Part shown: piece after piece, positions 12,753 to 25,202 of the stretch
Layout: each line of letters starts with the position of its first letter
How positions within the stretch are numbered: the stretch's first letter is position 1
Origin: Rhodocollybia butyracea
Lineage: Eukaryota > Basidiomycota > Agaricomycetes > Agaricales > Omphalotaceae
DNA length: 64,000 bases
Reading direction: 5' to 3'
NCBI GenBank assembly: GCA_015501585.1
Contig: JADNRY010000064.1
Span: 203,039 to 267,038 of the forward strand
Notes under the pieces: generated by a model
Told to the model about the DNA's origin: nothing
What the model saw: only the letters and a program-made list of their open reading frames with translations
Databases searched by the model: none
Made by a program: the position numbers and the translations under genes

Positions 12753-13921
12753 ATGGCCTCTTCCAGGATTTGGTTCAGTAGGTTCCAATCTCTTTTCGTG
12801 TCTATGAATCTACCTCTTAATTTATTTTTTGTAGTCACCGGGTCAAGTAGTGGTCTTGGACGCCAGATGGTTGAAACGGCGCTCGTAAACGGAGAAAGAG
12901 TTGTTGCAACCCTCCGCACACCAGAAGCAATTTCTGACTTGGGCGCAAAATACACTGAGGACCAACTGCTAATTCTGAAGCTTGATGTGTCCAAACGAGA
13001 CGAGGTTGCTTCAGCCTTCGATACCGCGAAAGAGGCGTTTGGAAGGATCGATATCGTTTTCAGTAACGCGGGGACTGGAATCATGGATGAGGTCGAAAGC
13101 ACACCAGAAGAGCTGGCTCGTTGGCAATTTGAAGTAAGCTTTTCAATTTGTACCTTTCCGCCCATGTTATGACAACTATAGGTCAACTTCTGGGGGGGGT
13201 GGTATGTCACGGTTGAAGCAATGAAATGCTTCCGCGAAACAAATATTCCGATTGGAGGAAAGCTGATGCATATGAGCTCGATGTATGGAGTAGATACTTG
13301 TCCAGGGGGAGGTGTGAGTAAATTTACATAGCGCTCTTGCGTAGTACTAACTTCAATATCAGTGGTACTGTGCGACGTGAGATATACTTTCAGTTCCTCA
13401 CGATGTCTCTCCTCTGATCTTTTCGTGAAGGAAATTTGGTGCGAACATCTGTTTGTGGTGCATGTACACTTACCCTCGTTATTATACTTGCAGCTGCCGA
13501 AGCCATGGTAGAGTCGCTCTCAAAGGAACTCGATCCAGCGTGGAATATCAAGGCTAGTACAAGGTTAAGATGCACTACTTACTCATGACAATTACACATT
13601 ATGCAGATTGTTGTGCTCTGCCCTGGATATTTCAAGACTCCAATGAATACCAATGCTCATATCCGAGAACCCCTTCCAGCATATGCATCGAATCCTCAAT
13701 TGCCGACGAACCTAGGAAGGAAAGCTCTGCGTGAAGGTCAGGTACCTACCGGTGACCCCGTGAAGCTGATCAATAGGATCTTTGAGCTTTCTAAGACGGA
13801 TGAACATTTGTTGCATGTTCCACTGGGAGTGGATGCTGTCGGTTTATTTGAGGGTAAGGCAAAGACTTTGAGCTGTGCAGCTGTTGGGGGCGTGAAATGG
13901 TCGGAGGATCTGACTTTCTGA
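12753..13921 (+). CDS. short-chain dehydrogenase/reductase, copy 2
   Basis: Second SDR of the tandem pair, also 283 residues from seven exons in the same architecture: 12753-12777, 12835-13133, 13182-13313, 13363-13376, 13431-13438, 13494-13552 and 13607-13921. The cofactor motif T-G-S-S-S-G-L-G and the active site Y-C-A-T-K are intact; N-N-A-G has become S-N-A-G. The 14-nt and 8-nt exons and the GC-AG last intron are conserved. Substitutions relative to copy 1 are spread over the protein without a frame break, which suggests both are maintained. The motif M-H-M-S-S-M-Y retains the catalytic Ser. Substrate and pathway cannot be told from the sequence. Confidence 0.85.
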
Positions 13922-14460
13922 CAGGAGGTTTCTTACCTCTTCGAGTATCTAACCCATAATTATAATATGGATATGCTGTTGGATGCCCATCATACTCCTT
14001 GCTGGGCATACGATGATACGGTCACATGGACTGTATACACACGCCGTATGTCCCGTTGCTAACTCTGAACTCTCAAGCCTTGGCCTCCGTTTAAACAGTT
14101 GAGCTTTCGCTCATGTTATGCAACGGTGCTTGCGCTTTTCTGTCATCTGCCAAGGCTTACCTCAGTTCGTGAAGTTCAAACCAACTTATACGCAAGGTCT
14201 CGACGCGAATGGAAACCTTTCGCGCTGAGCGGATACTCTGCTAAAATAAGGTTCGACTTAGATGAGGCGATTATAACGGTGAAAAACCTAAAACTCCCTG
14301 AAGATAAGCAGCCTAGTGAGTAGTCCTCCATCTACACATTAGCATTTGGTCCTCTTCGAATGGCTACGCGTAGATCGAGGGACGTGAGGAAAAGGTTTGT
14401 GTAAACTAACGAGAAATTACAAGATGAGCGCGAAACAGAATGAGATCGCTTTGACCTCTC

Positions 14461-15338
14461 TGAACACTTAGACCACTTCTTACTAGCCGAGAATACCTGA
14501 CAGAAGGCTCAGAATCGCATAAGAGTCTATAAGAACGTACCCAGCACCACTTGCCACTTCCCGGGGCCCGATTCGTGTTCCTTTACAAGCAAGTTGGGAA
14601 GCGCGTTGCAGATACTGAGACGGACGGTATGATTAATGCCCGGAGTGCCACCTTGGAATCAGTTGCAAGAAAGAGCTACACGACTCTCGAGAGATGTAGA
14701 AGCAAGAAGCATGTGTATTTCAACTGACATCGCCATCTACTTGACTTACTCATGAGTCATTACTCGGCGATCGGACAAACAGGATTGGGAAGCTAATAAT
14801 TATGCGGACTCTGCTGGTCGAACTTCTTGCTTGGAACGAATCTCAGCTAGGTATGTTCGATCGTATCACCCAGAAATAAAGTCCGTGGAACTTCCTGAAG
14901 GCACAAGCTTAGCCCAAAACTCAGCGTGATGAGTATATTTGCAACATCCTATCGAAATGTGCTCAGCGATCTCAAGGAAAAAACCGAAAACCTAGTAGAA
15001 TAGAACTACACAATCAATTTATACAATATCCCAAATTTATGATTAGTACATATCACTTTCTACGAGTGACTTTTGAGCACTTTTTTATTTTAACGAACGG
15101 TGCTGGATGTTACAAATTGAAACCACCATCTAGGCGTTGCAAAGACGAGATAGGCGATCTACGGCGATCGCTTCTACATTAAACCTGATCGCCGTAGTAC
15201 ATGCTAGGAACAAAAGAACCGTCAGTGAGTATCGAATACACATTATCTTGTAATTGGGAATGATACATACTTTCCTTGCTTTCCGAAAGTGGGGCTGGCA
15301 AACGTATTCAACGGGAAAGAGTTACGATTTAGCTCCTT
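14461..15338. other. intergenic, no gene recognised
   Basis: No open frame with a recognisable domain. The segment separates the duplicated dehydrogenase block from the 3' end of the membrane-protein gene. Confidence 0.5.
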
Positions 15339-17228
15339 CTAATCACCAGACATTATGAACTTCAATAGCTGGTAAATCTTGTGGAAATCTCTTACCGTGC
15401 CTGCAGAATAGACTTCCCAATCGTCCAAGGCAGCCGGGCCCGCAGATGGCACCCTCGTTCCAAGATGGAACATATTGGTATCGTTCGTTGTGCCCTGCTT
15501 ATCAGTGCCTTTTCCAGCAACCACTCGACGGGTGTTCAGTCTAGAAGGGTAGGTGAGAAGGTAACAACTATCATCCACGGACGAGCTCACGTTGCCATGA
15601 AGGAGATTGCGTATACTAACAACCGCGATATCAGACTGCGGTTGAGACGGCGAAGTCAAGGAGACGTACGTTTGCTCAGAATAAAAAACACGCCGATGAA
15701 GATCAAGTTATTTGGCATTATATTATACTAGTTGGGAAATCAGCAACGTGGACGGCCTGCATAACAAAGCAACGTACAAGGATCACCGTGGTGATACTAA
15801 CGACACTGTGGGATCGACAACATTAGAATAACATGCTCAAAAATTGCTCCAAAGGCGATAAATGGACCAGTACCTGTATATCGAAAAAGATCACAATATC
15901 AGATAAAGACTCGAGTCCGAGTGGCTAAGGATTACCTTGTCAGAGCACCTGTGTTTATCGCGTATCTGATAAGACTGCTCGCCAATGAATCAGACCTGTC
16001 GTACATCGTTCATTAGTATCCTATAGGATAAATGGCAACCTATGCACTTACTTGTGATAGCCTGTGCGTAGCTTGTTGAGAAAATAGCATAGCGCCGCGG
16101 CAATGACGATATCCGTGAGCACACCGACACTAAGCGAGGCTGTCCCAAGAAACTACAAAGATATGAATGGCAGTAGTATAGAAGGCTACTTATACACGTA
16201 CTCGTAGCTTTACCACAGAAAATAGGTCTGGAAGCATAAACCTAGGTAAAATTTCAGGGCAAATAGGAAATGCGAACACAAAACAGACGCACGATTTGAC
16301 GGTGAATGCTGAACCATCTATTTAGAAACGAGCTGAAACGAACAACGGGAACCCACGCACCGATCGACAGGCCCAAGCCGCCTAAGGAAAGGATCGTCTA
16401 TAATAGATGTTCAATGACCGGCGTTTACTCGCGCAACGGCATAACCTACAATGACCCCGGCGATCCAAAAATTATGCTTGCTAACTATGAACCAGTCAAT
16501 CGTAGCCAATTTTGCAGCGGAAAGGACATACATCGCCATACTCTCAAAGCAAATGCGCTGGCTAGGCGTAAATTTAGATGTTTATGCAAGGAACCGTGAA
16601 ACGTGCTCACAGTTTGACAATAGCACCAACAATCGACTAGAACTTTTTCTCAGTATAGCGTAACTCGGTCAACCGGGATCCCACATACCCCGAGTGTTTG
16701 CTGGAGCTAAACGATGCGATCGGAATATCAGTCATATAGCCCTATACATGAACGCCACTACCTACGATAAAGGACCTGGAGAGTTCAGATTCTGTATCAG
16801 AAATTTCTTTCGCCGCGAAAAAGAGTCTAGTACTCACCATATTTGAGTGCCTTCAATGAGCGTAAGAGGGTCCCCAAAACTTGAAACACCATAATGATAG
16901 TATATTTGACCGATAAGAACTTGGTCGGCTGTCTCCAGAAGTCTACGTGGCTCGTCAGCGGAGATATCACGACTAAAGCTAAGGTCGCGCACACAATAAA
17001 CAAAACCTGAATCAAGCCATTAATCACGATGCTATTATTAGAGGAAACCCAACGCACGATAAACTTATACACCGGTCTATCCATCGGATAATTGACGAAA
17101 TAGGTGTACATTTGGCTCATGAGAACGCCATATACACAGCAAGCAACCGCGAATCCGACGAAGAGAGCTCCCAGAGTGTTATCAATGGTTACCCCGACGG
17201 GCACCAGTGACTCAGTCGCGTCTGCCAT
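15339..17228 (-). CDS. DUF6534-type multi-pass membrane protein
   Basis: Basidiomycete-expanded family of predicted seven-helix plasma-membrane proteins of unknown function. The start at 17228 reads M-A-D-A-T-E-S then T-I-D-N-T-L-G-A-L-F-V-G-F, the usual first helix, followed by Y-P-M-D-R-P-V-Y-K-F. Further exons on the minus strand, separated by about 50-nt introns, contain R-V-W-R-F-S-K-H-N-F-W (after splicing near 16530), L-T-D-I-V-I-A-A-A-L-C-Y-F-L (about 16100), S-D-S-L-A-S-S-L-I-R-Y-A-I-N-T-G (about 15960), M-P-N-N-L-I-F-I-G-V-F-F (about 15715), and the C-terminal L-N-T-R-R-V-V-A-G-K-G-T (about 15530). These appear in family order, so at least eight exons are present. I did not resolve every junction in the second-helix region (16820-17050), and a disabling change there cannot be excluded. 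Confidence 0.75.
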
Positions 17229-18580
17229 ACCGAGCGCAAGTACGAAGAGAAAAAAGGAAAGAGAGAAGGAGAGGAAGAGTTATGAAGGAACGATGGGGGA
17301 AATCCGGCATAATCGATTCTTTTGCTTCCTTCATATGCAAAGATCATTTCCATCATAACGAGTGTGTGGAGACAAAAAGGAACCGTGCATATGCGTAATA
17401 TGATTAACTCCTATTCAATCCCTTAAATTGAGGGTGCAGTTTTTTTACTTGGGCGGTGCCGGATACCAAAGTGGCTACAGTGACCAGGTTTGAGCAATGA
17501 GTCTTGATATTGGCGACGTGTCCCAGCGTATTTCGACTAGAATAGCTCCAAGGAGTGGATCTGATTGTAGAACCAAGGTCGTATACCTATATACTCAAAT
17601 CCAAAGTAACCAACAGCGAACGAGTAGTAGCTGTCTGCGTCTCAGGCTGTCCCAGGCCGGAAGCAAAGGCACATGGCAAATAAGTCAAAAAAGTCCCGCA
17701 TGTGGAAGATCAGAAGAACACACCGAAACCGAGAAACTGAGAAAGCCTAAAAGGCCGACGCATCGCAACGCAGCGCTTCTCTGGCAACCACTAATTTCCT
17801 CGCTGAGCAGGAGAGAGATGTAAGAAAAATAATTCCAAGAGACCAGCAAGAAACAGGTAACTTACTCGTAGGAGAGAGTTGGAATTACTGATTTACCGAT
17901 GTAGATGATAGATGATAGATGATAGATGATATTATACGACACCTCGTCTCAGCGTCGAATCAGTTAGCCAAGCACAGGAATCGGCCAAATATATCTTCCA
18001 GACTAGGATAAGTGGCTTATTGGGGAATGACGTTCAGCGTGCCGATGCTGAAATTTTCGAAGCCTACAGACAAGGTCAGCTCAATGGCAAGATCTTTCGT
18101 CCAAAAACAAAAACTTATACTCGCCTTGCTTTCACAATCGTCTCTCCTCAGCGCCTCAGCGCTCAGCTCAACCTCTGTCCCCGACGACTCGGGCGACTCG
18201 GAGTCAACCGCGTTTTGTATCACCCGGTGGTCATGACGGGCTTCGAGGGTAATTCTGAATCCCGGGCGCCCGTGGATCGGATAGATGATAAAACAGGTCA
18301 TAGTGAGTATAGAAAGCCACTGAGAACTATAGTGCAGCAGATATCGGGGAGACTAATCCAGGTACTTCGACCATGGTAGAAGCGGCAAGTCAAGGTTTAT
18401 ATTCACGTGGATCAAGATGGCTCGGCTTGTCGGCATTTGAATATTTAAAATTTCACCGTTCTTCGAGGAACAATGAAGATTGATTTGCTTGTACACATAA
18501 ACATACATATACGTTAAGTATTTGGTATCCAGTCCATATCCTTGTCCATGGCGACGTCTGCGACTCATCGATTCACCAGT
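17229..18580. other. intergenic region with a short GATAGAT microsatellite
   Basis: No gene is supported. Around 17905-17932 a GATGATA unit is repeated several times. The frames around 18012-18380 on both strands have no recognisable content and lie downstream of the aldehyde dehydrogenase stop. Confidence 0.5.
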
Positions 18581-20535
18581 TCAAGCAAGCAACCCACTCT
18601 CCATCGAACTATCCGGTATCTTCACGCTCAAATTTCCTGTGATTTCGACCTCGAACGAGCGCTCGGTGTACGGTGGATAGCGAAGGAAAATCTTTTGCTC
18701 GACTCTGCGCAAGATAAGGTTATGTTGCAGAATCTCCCAATAAAAAAACACTCACTCATCAGGAACATCCAACGACGTCCTCTCATACGTGAAACAGTTG
18801 AAGGTATTCTCAAGAACTTGACGGCCGTACCCGGATTCACCTACACCTCCGAATGGAAGAACTCGGACTGCGATTGGAGAGCATGGGTCAATGGAAAAGC
18901 TCGACGACACGCGGACGTACCATCCAACTGCATAAATGTATCGTTGAAGATAAGATTTCCACTCATCGTCAATTTCCGCGCTGCAAAATCGAGTAAAGGA
19001 TCAGCGATCTGGATCATCCGAAAGCTCAAAGGACCCACCTTGATTCTGCACTTTTTCGCTCTTCGAGAAAACGTAAAGAACGAGGGGATGAGCTCTAATA
19101 ATGTGGGTGAGGAAAGATGATTCGTGCCGCAAGAATGAGTATGAACAACTTACCCGGCACTAATAAACTCGCATGCTCTCTGCATATCCTCTACCTCTAC
19201 GATGATCAAGATGGGTCCAAACGTCTCTGTTTCGAGGAGTACATCGCCAGGTTTCACCAGCTAGAAGAATATAAGCGAGGAACGAAGAGGGACAAAGACT
19301 GATACCCACAACAACAGTCGGCTCAATCCTCCTCTCAGTCTCGTCGATACCTCCACCCATTAACACCTTCCCTTCCGTCTTCTCCAATAAACTCTTGAGT
19401 CGATTAAAGTGCTGCAGATTGATGATCCGGCCGTACGAATCGGATTTGAACACAGACGGCGTGCCATCAGGATTAGGAGGATAGAACGAAGCGTATGCTT
19501 TCTTCAGGCCCGTAACGAATGACTGAGTGGCGGAGGGAGGGATAAGAAGATAGTCCGGGGAAACACATATCTACAGGATTGTCGATGGTAAGTAAAGTCG
19601 GCCTTATTGAGTTATCAGTACTCACCTGTCCACAATTGCTTATCTTTCCCCATAAGACCCGCCTTGCAGCGAGTTCCAAATCGCAAGATTCCGGGTCAAC
19701 TATCACAGGGCTCTTGCCTCCAAGCTCGAGAGTAAGCGGCGTGAGATGCTTGGCTGCTGCTGCGGCGATTATACGTGCGACCGTACCGTTCCCAGTGTAG
19801 AAAACTACAAAGGGTGGATGAAATTAGATTGGATCTTCTCGACAAGGGGTTCGGTACTCACTGTGGTCCCATTTCAGTTCGAGGACTTTAGTAACCTCTG
19901 GTACGCCTCCACATACAACCCTGATCGCGTCCTGGTCGAGATACTTTGGCACTAGCCGTTGCACAAGTCCAGCGTAATTCGACGTGACTTCGCTAAGCTT
20001 GAGACAGACTGTACAACCAGCAGCAATGGCGCCGATTGTTCCTTGAATAGATAGGATAAGAGGGTAGTTCCAGGGTGAGATAACTACGATGCAAAATCAA
20101 TATTTGTACTGATTAGGAGTCAAAGTCACATACCTAACACAGCGCCCTTGGGTGTCGGCGTAACCCTGGGCTTCCATTGTTTCTGTAGAGGAGGAATGTC
20201 GGGATGGTCTTCAAGGTTCTTCTCTTTAGCCCATTCCGATACCCTCTTTGCAGAAATTATCGCCCTATCGATCATCACGTTGAGCTCAGTAAGATAGACC
20301 TCGAAAGCGGGTTTGCCCAAGTCTTCATAGATAGCGTCTGCAAAAGCCTTGTGGTTTTCCTGTAACATACGAGCGACTTGCAGAAGCTGGTGTTGACGCC
20401 ATGCGATAGAAAAGGTTTTGCGAGAGGCGAACGTTTGGTGTAGAAGACTGTGAATCTACAGTGATTTAGCAAAGAATCTACAGATGATAAGTATAAGTTT
20501 ACCTTCGGTATTTCGTCAAAAGGCGTATCAATCAT
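18581..20535 (-). CDS. class-3 (fatty) aldehyde dehydrogenase
   Basis: Oxidises aldehydes to acids with NAD(P)+; the class-3 group includes fungal fatty-aldehyde dehydrogenases at lipid membranes. The start [11 protein letters not shown] at 20535 is followed by a 47-nt intron. Successive exons read [19 protein letters not shown], then [32 protein letters not shown] (general-base Glu), N-C-G-Q-I-C-V-S-P-D-Y (catalytic Cys, the one in I-C-V-S), E-T-E-T-F-G-P-I-L, and [12 protein letters not shown]. The last exon ends with Y-P-P-Y-T and a tail without a clear hydrophobic anchor; stop at 18581. Many short introns are present. All catalytic motifs are intact. Confidence 0.85.
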
Positions 20536-21479
20536 GTTTGCTACACTTTCTACAACTTTCTGAGAGCGATATCGAAGAGGGGAACAGTGTAAATCGCGTA
20601 AATGACGTGGTTTTAAGTGAGAGAAAGCGGAGCGCTTACCGGATCATTTCCGATTTCACGTGAGAAGGAGATGACCCGCCTGCGACATTGTCGCCAGATT
20701 GGGAAAGATTATAGTACTTGAGGTTTGTACAGTGGTCGCCAAGTGGGACTAGCGGCGGAAAACAAAGCAAACGCGCTCATGCTAGTACATAAAGTACACT
20801 ACTATTGAGTTAGTTCAAGTTTCTAGCCTAGAGAGAATTGACTAAACCGGACTTACTTCTAATATGAAGGAGGGCTGTGTAGGGCAAGTGTATGGCACGC
20901 GGGTGAACAGTCCAGAACAGCTGGTGCATCTACAGCAATTGCCGCAGAGCTTAGAGGCAGAAGAACTCCGCAATCGATGATAGATGGTCCACCAGAAAAA
21001 AAAACAAAAGTTATAAATCGGCCGGTGCCGGTGATCAATGAGCCTTTCAGTTTAGGCCTTCAGGAACTATAATCGAGAACTGGGAATCGGAGAGGTTATT
21101 TCATGAATCAAGCAGGACGGTCGACTCCCAGAACAAGAGGGATCGCGACGACGTGGTGGTACGAGTGAAAGAACAATTAGATTATCTAATTTACATAAAG
21201 TAACAGAATGCCGTTTTCACGCGATTGATTGCAGTTAACGTTGATTGCCCGTTCTAATGGATTTGCGCGTTGGAGAAGGTTGGAGGATTCAAGTTGCGCC
21301 AGGAAAGTACTCCTCCTCGTTTTCGGGAACCCTGCAGTCGTGATGGGGCCCATAACTAGTCCACTATATATTCGCGCTAAACAATGATACACCCTTTTTC
21401 AAATTCAATAGATGTACTGAAGTACAGTTCTATCTATAGTGTTAAATGCTACGCGCGTTAGGGTAAGAGATATAGGTGT
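20536..21479. other. intergenic, no gene recognised
   Basis: Nothing beyond short frames. It contains the promoter region of the aldehyde dehydrogenase and the 3' side of the kinase locus; I see no clear TATA box for the former. Confidence 0.45.
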
Positions 21480-23304
21480 CTACGGGCAAGTTCCGAGGTC
21501 CGCGCACCGATGGAACGTATCACTGCTATAGCCTTCGGATGCAACGATTCTGTCCCACTTACTTTCAAGCATACCGAGAGATCTATACCATTCTCTGAGG
21601 AACGGCTGAACTTTTACTAGCCAACCTCCATGTTCCTCGTTTTCCAAGTTTTGCGAGCCCGCCATATCACGCGTCACCATATATCTTCCCTTTCTACCTT
21701 CAAGTAATTTGCGGAAACGTTGGAGGCTTTTAAGGTGGTGCGTCGGACAATGGAAAACACATGCCCATTGTGCAACATAAAAGAGCGAATAATAATCGTC
21801 AAGGGGAGAATGCATATGGTTCCTACTCAGCAACAGCGTGTCAGACATGAAATTAGCGGTACCCTGTGAAAAACAGTCAATCCTCTCAGTAAACACGACA
21901 TCGATGTTCTTACCAATTTAACCTTGATACCTTTTTCAGTGAAATAATCTCCCAGGTGACAGCCAAATCTCCGTCGATGACAAAACCATAACAAGCTTTA
22001 TCAATCTTCGGTTCATGGCAAATATCCAGTATCTTTGTCTGAGTTTCATTAGGGATAGTAGAAATATCGAAAGGTTTGCACTCGATGGCTTCGTCAACTA
22101 TGAGAACGTTTCCGATGCTGAGATCGCGGTGCTGGAATTCGTTCTGGCACATGTTGTAATAACCTTGGAATCGGACGTCAGCTCCAATCACCCAGAGATC
22201 AAGACTGCCAATATGGGCATGAAGGATTGCTCGAAACAATGATGGCATATCCGAAGCAGACTCAACAGCCGGCGAAAGAGCAGACATGAGCCAAAAGGGA
22301 ACGATATTCTGGTTCCTGGCGCGGCAGTCCCACTTCAAAGACAGAGTCCCAACAGTAACTGTCTGCCTTACCCAGAGGTGGAAGTAGAAGGTGGTTGGTA
22401 GTTGGGCAATATTCCTTGTGGTGGGTAAGAAACGAGTAGACGTGTTTTGGCACACCAAACATGCCACTGCAGGTACGAAGAAGATCAGCTTCTATGAACG
22501 AGTTCTTCTGGACTGGACCCAAGAAAATTTATTAACGCGAGAACCGTTGCTGTTTGGTTCTGGAGTGGTGGATAGAGACAAATAGACTGCTTGTTGTATG
22601 TATTCTACTTCATCACGCACGGCCTTGACAACGGGCGAGGCTAAAATGTCGAATGAGGTTGAAGTGATGTAATAGAAAAATAAGTACAAACCATTCACAG
22701 AGGTTTCTGATGCTCCCTGCTTGGAGTTCCCGCTGATGTTGCTGTGTTGTAGGACACCCTCACTGGGCAAAGCCTCCTGTGTATCCTGTACTATGCTAGG
22801 TGGAAACTCAGCTCCTGTGGTATCTCCAACGACATCACTAGAGGCGATTCGGTCTTCAAAGTAGCATACGTGAGCACCGCGACCACGAATGTGTGTACTT
22901 TGATGCAAGATTGAGCCGTTGTACCATGTCGGCAAACCAGCATCCCCGTGGGTTTTCCATGTAAAGATGGAGAGAAGCAGCCAAAGAAAAATTTCCTTTC
23001 CCTCTTAGAATCAAGCTTTAGTGGGTCAGAGACCGTTAAGCCACTGCGATGGAAGAGAAGAAACTAAGCTGCCCCGGTTGAGTCATCATAAGCAATAACC
23101 AACGAGAAAAGCCGAAGCGGACTGGCGCTGAACAGGCAGCGAGCGTAAGTGGCAGCCTGTACCACTGCATCCAAGGGCCAGTCCTTTACTACAACCGGAA
23201 TGATCATCTGCGAATCGTCCACGCTCACTCGACTCCAAAATTGACTTATCCCAAACAAAAAATTCAAGTTCTTTGTAAAGCGCTTTCGGGAAAGGTTGAT
23301 CCAA
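21480..23304 (-). pseudogene. FunK1-family protein kinase, probably decayed
   Basis: FunK1 is a kinase family expanded in multicellular fungi, with unknown substrates. The amino-terminal FunK1 part is visible at 23064-23267 (A-A-T-Y-A-R-C-L-F-S-A-S-P-L-R, then L-V-I-A-Y-D-D). The kinase core lies in 21910-22467: H-R-D-L-S-I-G-N-V-L-I-V (catalytic loop) and G-F-V-I-D-G-D-L-A, where family members usually have a D-F/x-D metal-binding motif. G-T-A-N-F-M-S then marks the activation-segment end. In the amino-terminal frame a TAG at 23064-23066 falls inside the conserved block, because F-L-L-F-H-R-S-G-L-T continues in the same frame directly after it. Frame changes between 22492 and 22935 could be introns or damage. 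I read it as a pseudogene or a fragmentary copy. Confidence 0.65.
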
Positions 23305-24588
23305 GATTGAGGTGATTCATCCGTTCAAGGAATCGGCAACCGGTAAATTTTCATTCAAGTTTGTCGATAGAGATATCGTAGTACTCGATGCAGTCAATGC
23401 TTCCTGGTTCGTGGCGTGGCGCTGTTAGTTTTCTGGTTTTTGCTGAAAGAATTCGTGCGAGCTGTTTTGGAGGAAACTCCAAGATCTGCGCTCCGATTTC
23501 TTTCTCTATTGATGAGTCCGGCTGACTCGAGGTGGACGATCTGTGACTGGAGAATGCGGATTTACGCGTGGATGACTTGATACACCACGATAGCCTGAAT
23601 ATCCTCTTGTAGTCAGCGAAGAAAAGCTGTTTGTTATATGAGCAATGTCATGAAGTTCTGGGACAAGTTGGCGTGGCATGTTTGTTTGTCTTCGGATAAT
23701 ATGATAGGCGCTCATCTCGCACATTGAATGATTCTTAAGCGCCTAATCCTCCTGATCCAAAGAGCATCCAGAGCTTACTGAGTGTTGTCCCCCCGGAGGA
23801 TTCGCATAGTACCGGCTCAAGCGCTCAGTCAGCTGATACGAAGTGTCGATATGATGTTCACATTGTGTCTTGTATTTACAGAAACCGACTCTTGCTCGAC
23901 TCCCGAGTCCTTACACTTCTACTAACTCCGACACAGTCACTCGCAGGACTTTCAAATTCTCGTTTATCACAACTCAATGGCCGGGAATAGTCTCTCCTGT
24001 TACAAAACGACGCCCAAGACTATTAAACACTAGGCTAGCGCTGGTATGGTACATCTCAGATACTGAACCCCGAAATTTGCAAGCTAACATGCTCAACGAC
24101 TCTCTTGCAGCTGACCAGTGCGGGTGCTAGTAGTAGTTGGGTTGCTTGTCAATCCTCATATAGGCGCATCTGGTAGTCATGACATTGCAGGGACCAAATT
24201 AGAAATAAATGGGATTGCTTTGACCTCTCTGAATATCAAGGCTCCGAGTCCTAGGTCTCAAAATCTCAAGCTTTAAGCTTTAAGCTCAAGGCATATTTCT
24301 TTTCAATAGTTGAGACTGCTCAGAAGAGCATAAGAGTCCGGAGCGCCAGGGGCAACGTCAACCTCGACAAATAAACACGTACTTAGGTGTATATATCCTT
24401 TTATAGAACTGGACTTCTTTTTTGATCGGTTCACTTTTCTGGATGGGAAACCCTAACCCAAAAATCCTTTTTTCTTTCATCGTCCATGGTCAGTGTTAGT
24501 GCAACAGTTCTCCGCATCTACTCATTCTCAATTTTGAACAGACTTCAGAGGCAAAGCGGTCCCAAGAGCGAAGGTATTCCTCAAGTAC
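23305..24588. other. gene-poor stretch with a fragment of the dehydrogenase repeat
   Basis: At about 24200-24240 the sequence GCTTTGACCTCTCTGAATAT matches the downstream edge of both dehydrogenase duplication units (about 10840 and 14450), so a piece of that flank also occurs here. Otherwise only short frames are present. Confidence 0.4.
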
Positions 24589-25000
24589 TTACGAGTTTGC
24601 CACAATTTCACCCGACAGGATAGAAAACAACGGGCTGCTGCCGAGGGCCGCAAGTTTTATTCGAGGCCAAGCAAAAAAAACAATGGCGGCGTAGTCATCG
24701 ATTGGACGACGAATCAACCGGCCACAATCAAACCTGTTCCCTACACCATTGACCAATACCAAATGGTCACTCCCCAAACGTTTGACGAAGCTCCGGTTGA
24801 CCAAAAGAAAGCAAGACCGAGTAAGGATATCGATAAAGGTGCGATTGAAACCGCCCTCAGCAAGCTTTGAGATACTGACGACATCTGCAGGAGCCTGCAG
24901 GTTGATTTCTGGATCCAGCTGCGTGCCACTCGACGCAAGTAGCTCGTCGACATTGAAATCAAGCATTTGATCTTTGTGGCAAAGAGTGTACATGTCTCGG
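24589..25000 (-). pseudogene. fragment of an APH/AIM9-like phosphotransferase-family gene
   Basis: The frame starting near 24993 reads F-N-V-D-E-L-L-A-S-S-G and then I-S-K-L-A-E-G-G-F-N-R-T-F. This resembles the N-terminal lobe of fungal kinase-like phosphotransferase proteins related to AIM9, where a K-L-x-E-G-G-F-N-R/K-x-F glycine-rich loop is typical. After that block the expected lysine-bearing strand is not found and the rest of the frame has no family character. A truncated remnant is the simplest reading; a short chance match is possible. Confidence 0.35.
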
Positions 25001-25202
25001 TAGCTAAAGATAGGGAGTAATGCCAGAGATATATACGTGTAGTTGAAAAGATTGTTGTGAGAATCTGTCTCAGGGTGGACAAGGCCAACACGTCGAGATA
25101 AAGACGGTTTTCCGAAAGGAGAGACTGATCATGATATCTAATGCCAATGGTCGCGGAGAAACTGGAGCTTTGAGCAAGTGAAAATTGGCATTCACCTTCC
25201 AA

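Larger units (their letters stand above)
7778..14460. repeat. tandem segmental duplication carrying the two dehydrogenases
   Basis: Unit 1 runs from about 7778 to 10860 and unit 2 from about 10906 to 14460, in direct orientation. They share more than 1 kb of non-coding upstream sequence (both begin with CAGCCTTTGTAAACAACC), the complete dehydrogenase gene with all introns, and the downstream flank ending near CTTTGACCTCTCTGAA. The two units differ by scattered substitutions and small indels. Unit 2 additionally contains a small inverted-repeat insertion (12339-12476) flanked by a second copy of about 150 bases of local sequence. Upstream of each dehydrogenase ATG (9173 and 12753) an AATATAAGC box about 45 bases away is retained. 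Confidence 0.85.

Noticed and set aside
18542..19120. 192-codon plus-strand frame
   Set aside because: Lies antisense to aldehyde dehydrogenase exons whose catalytic motifs read correctly on the minus strand.
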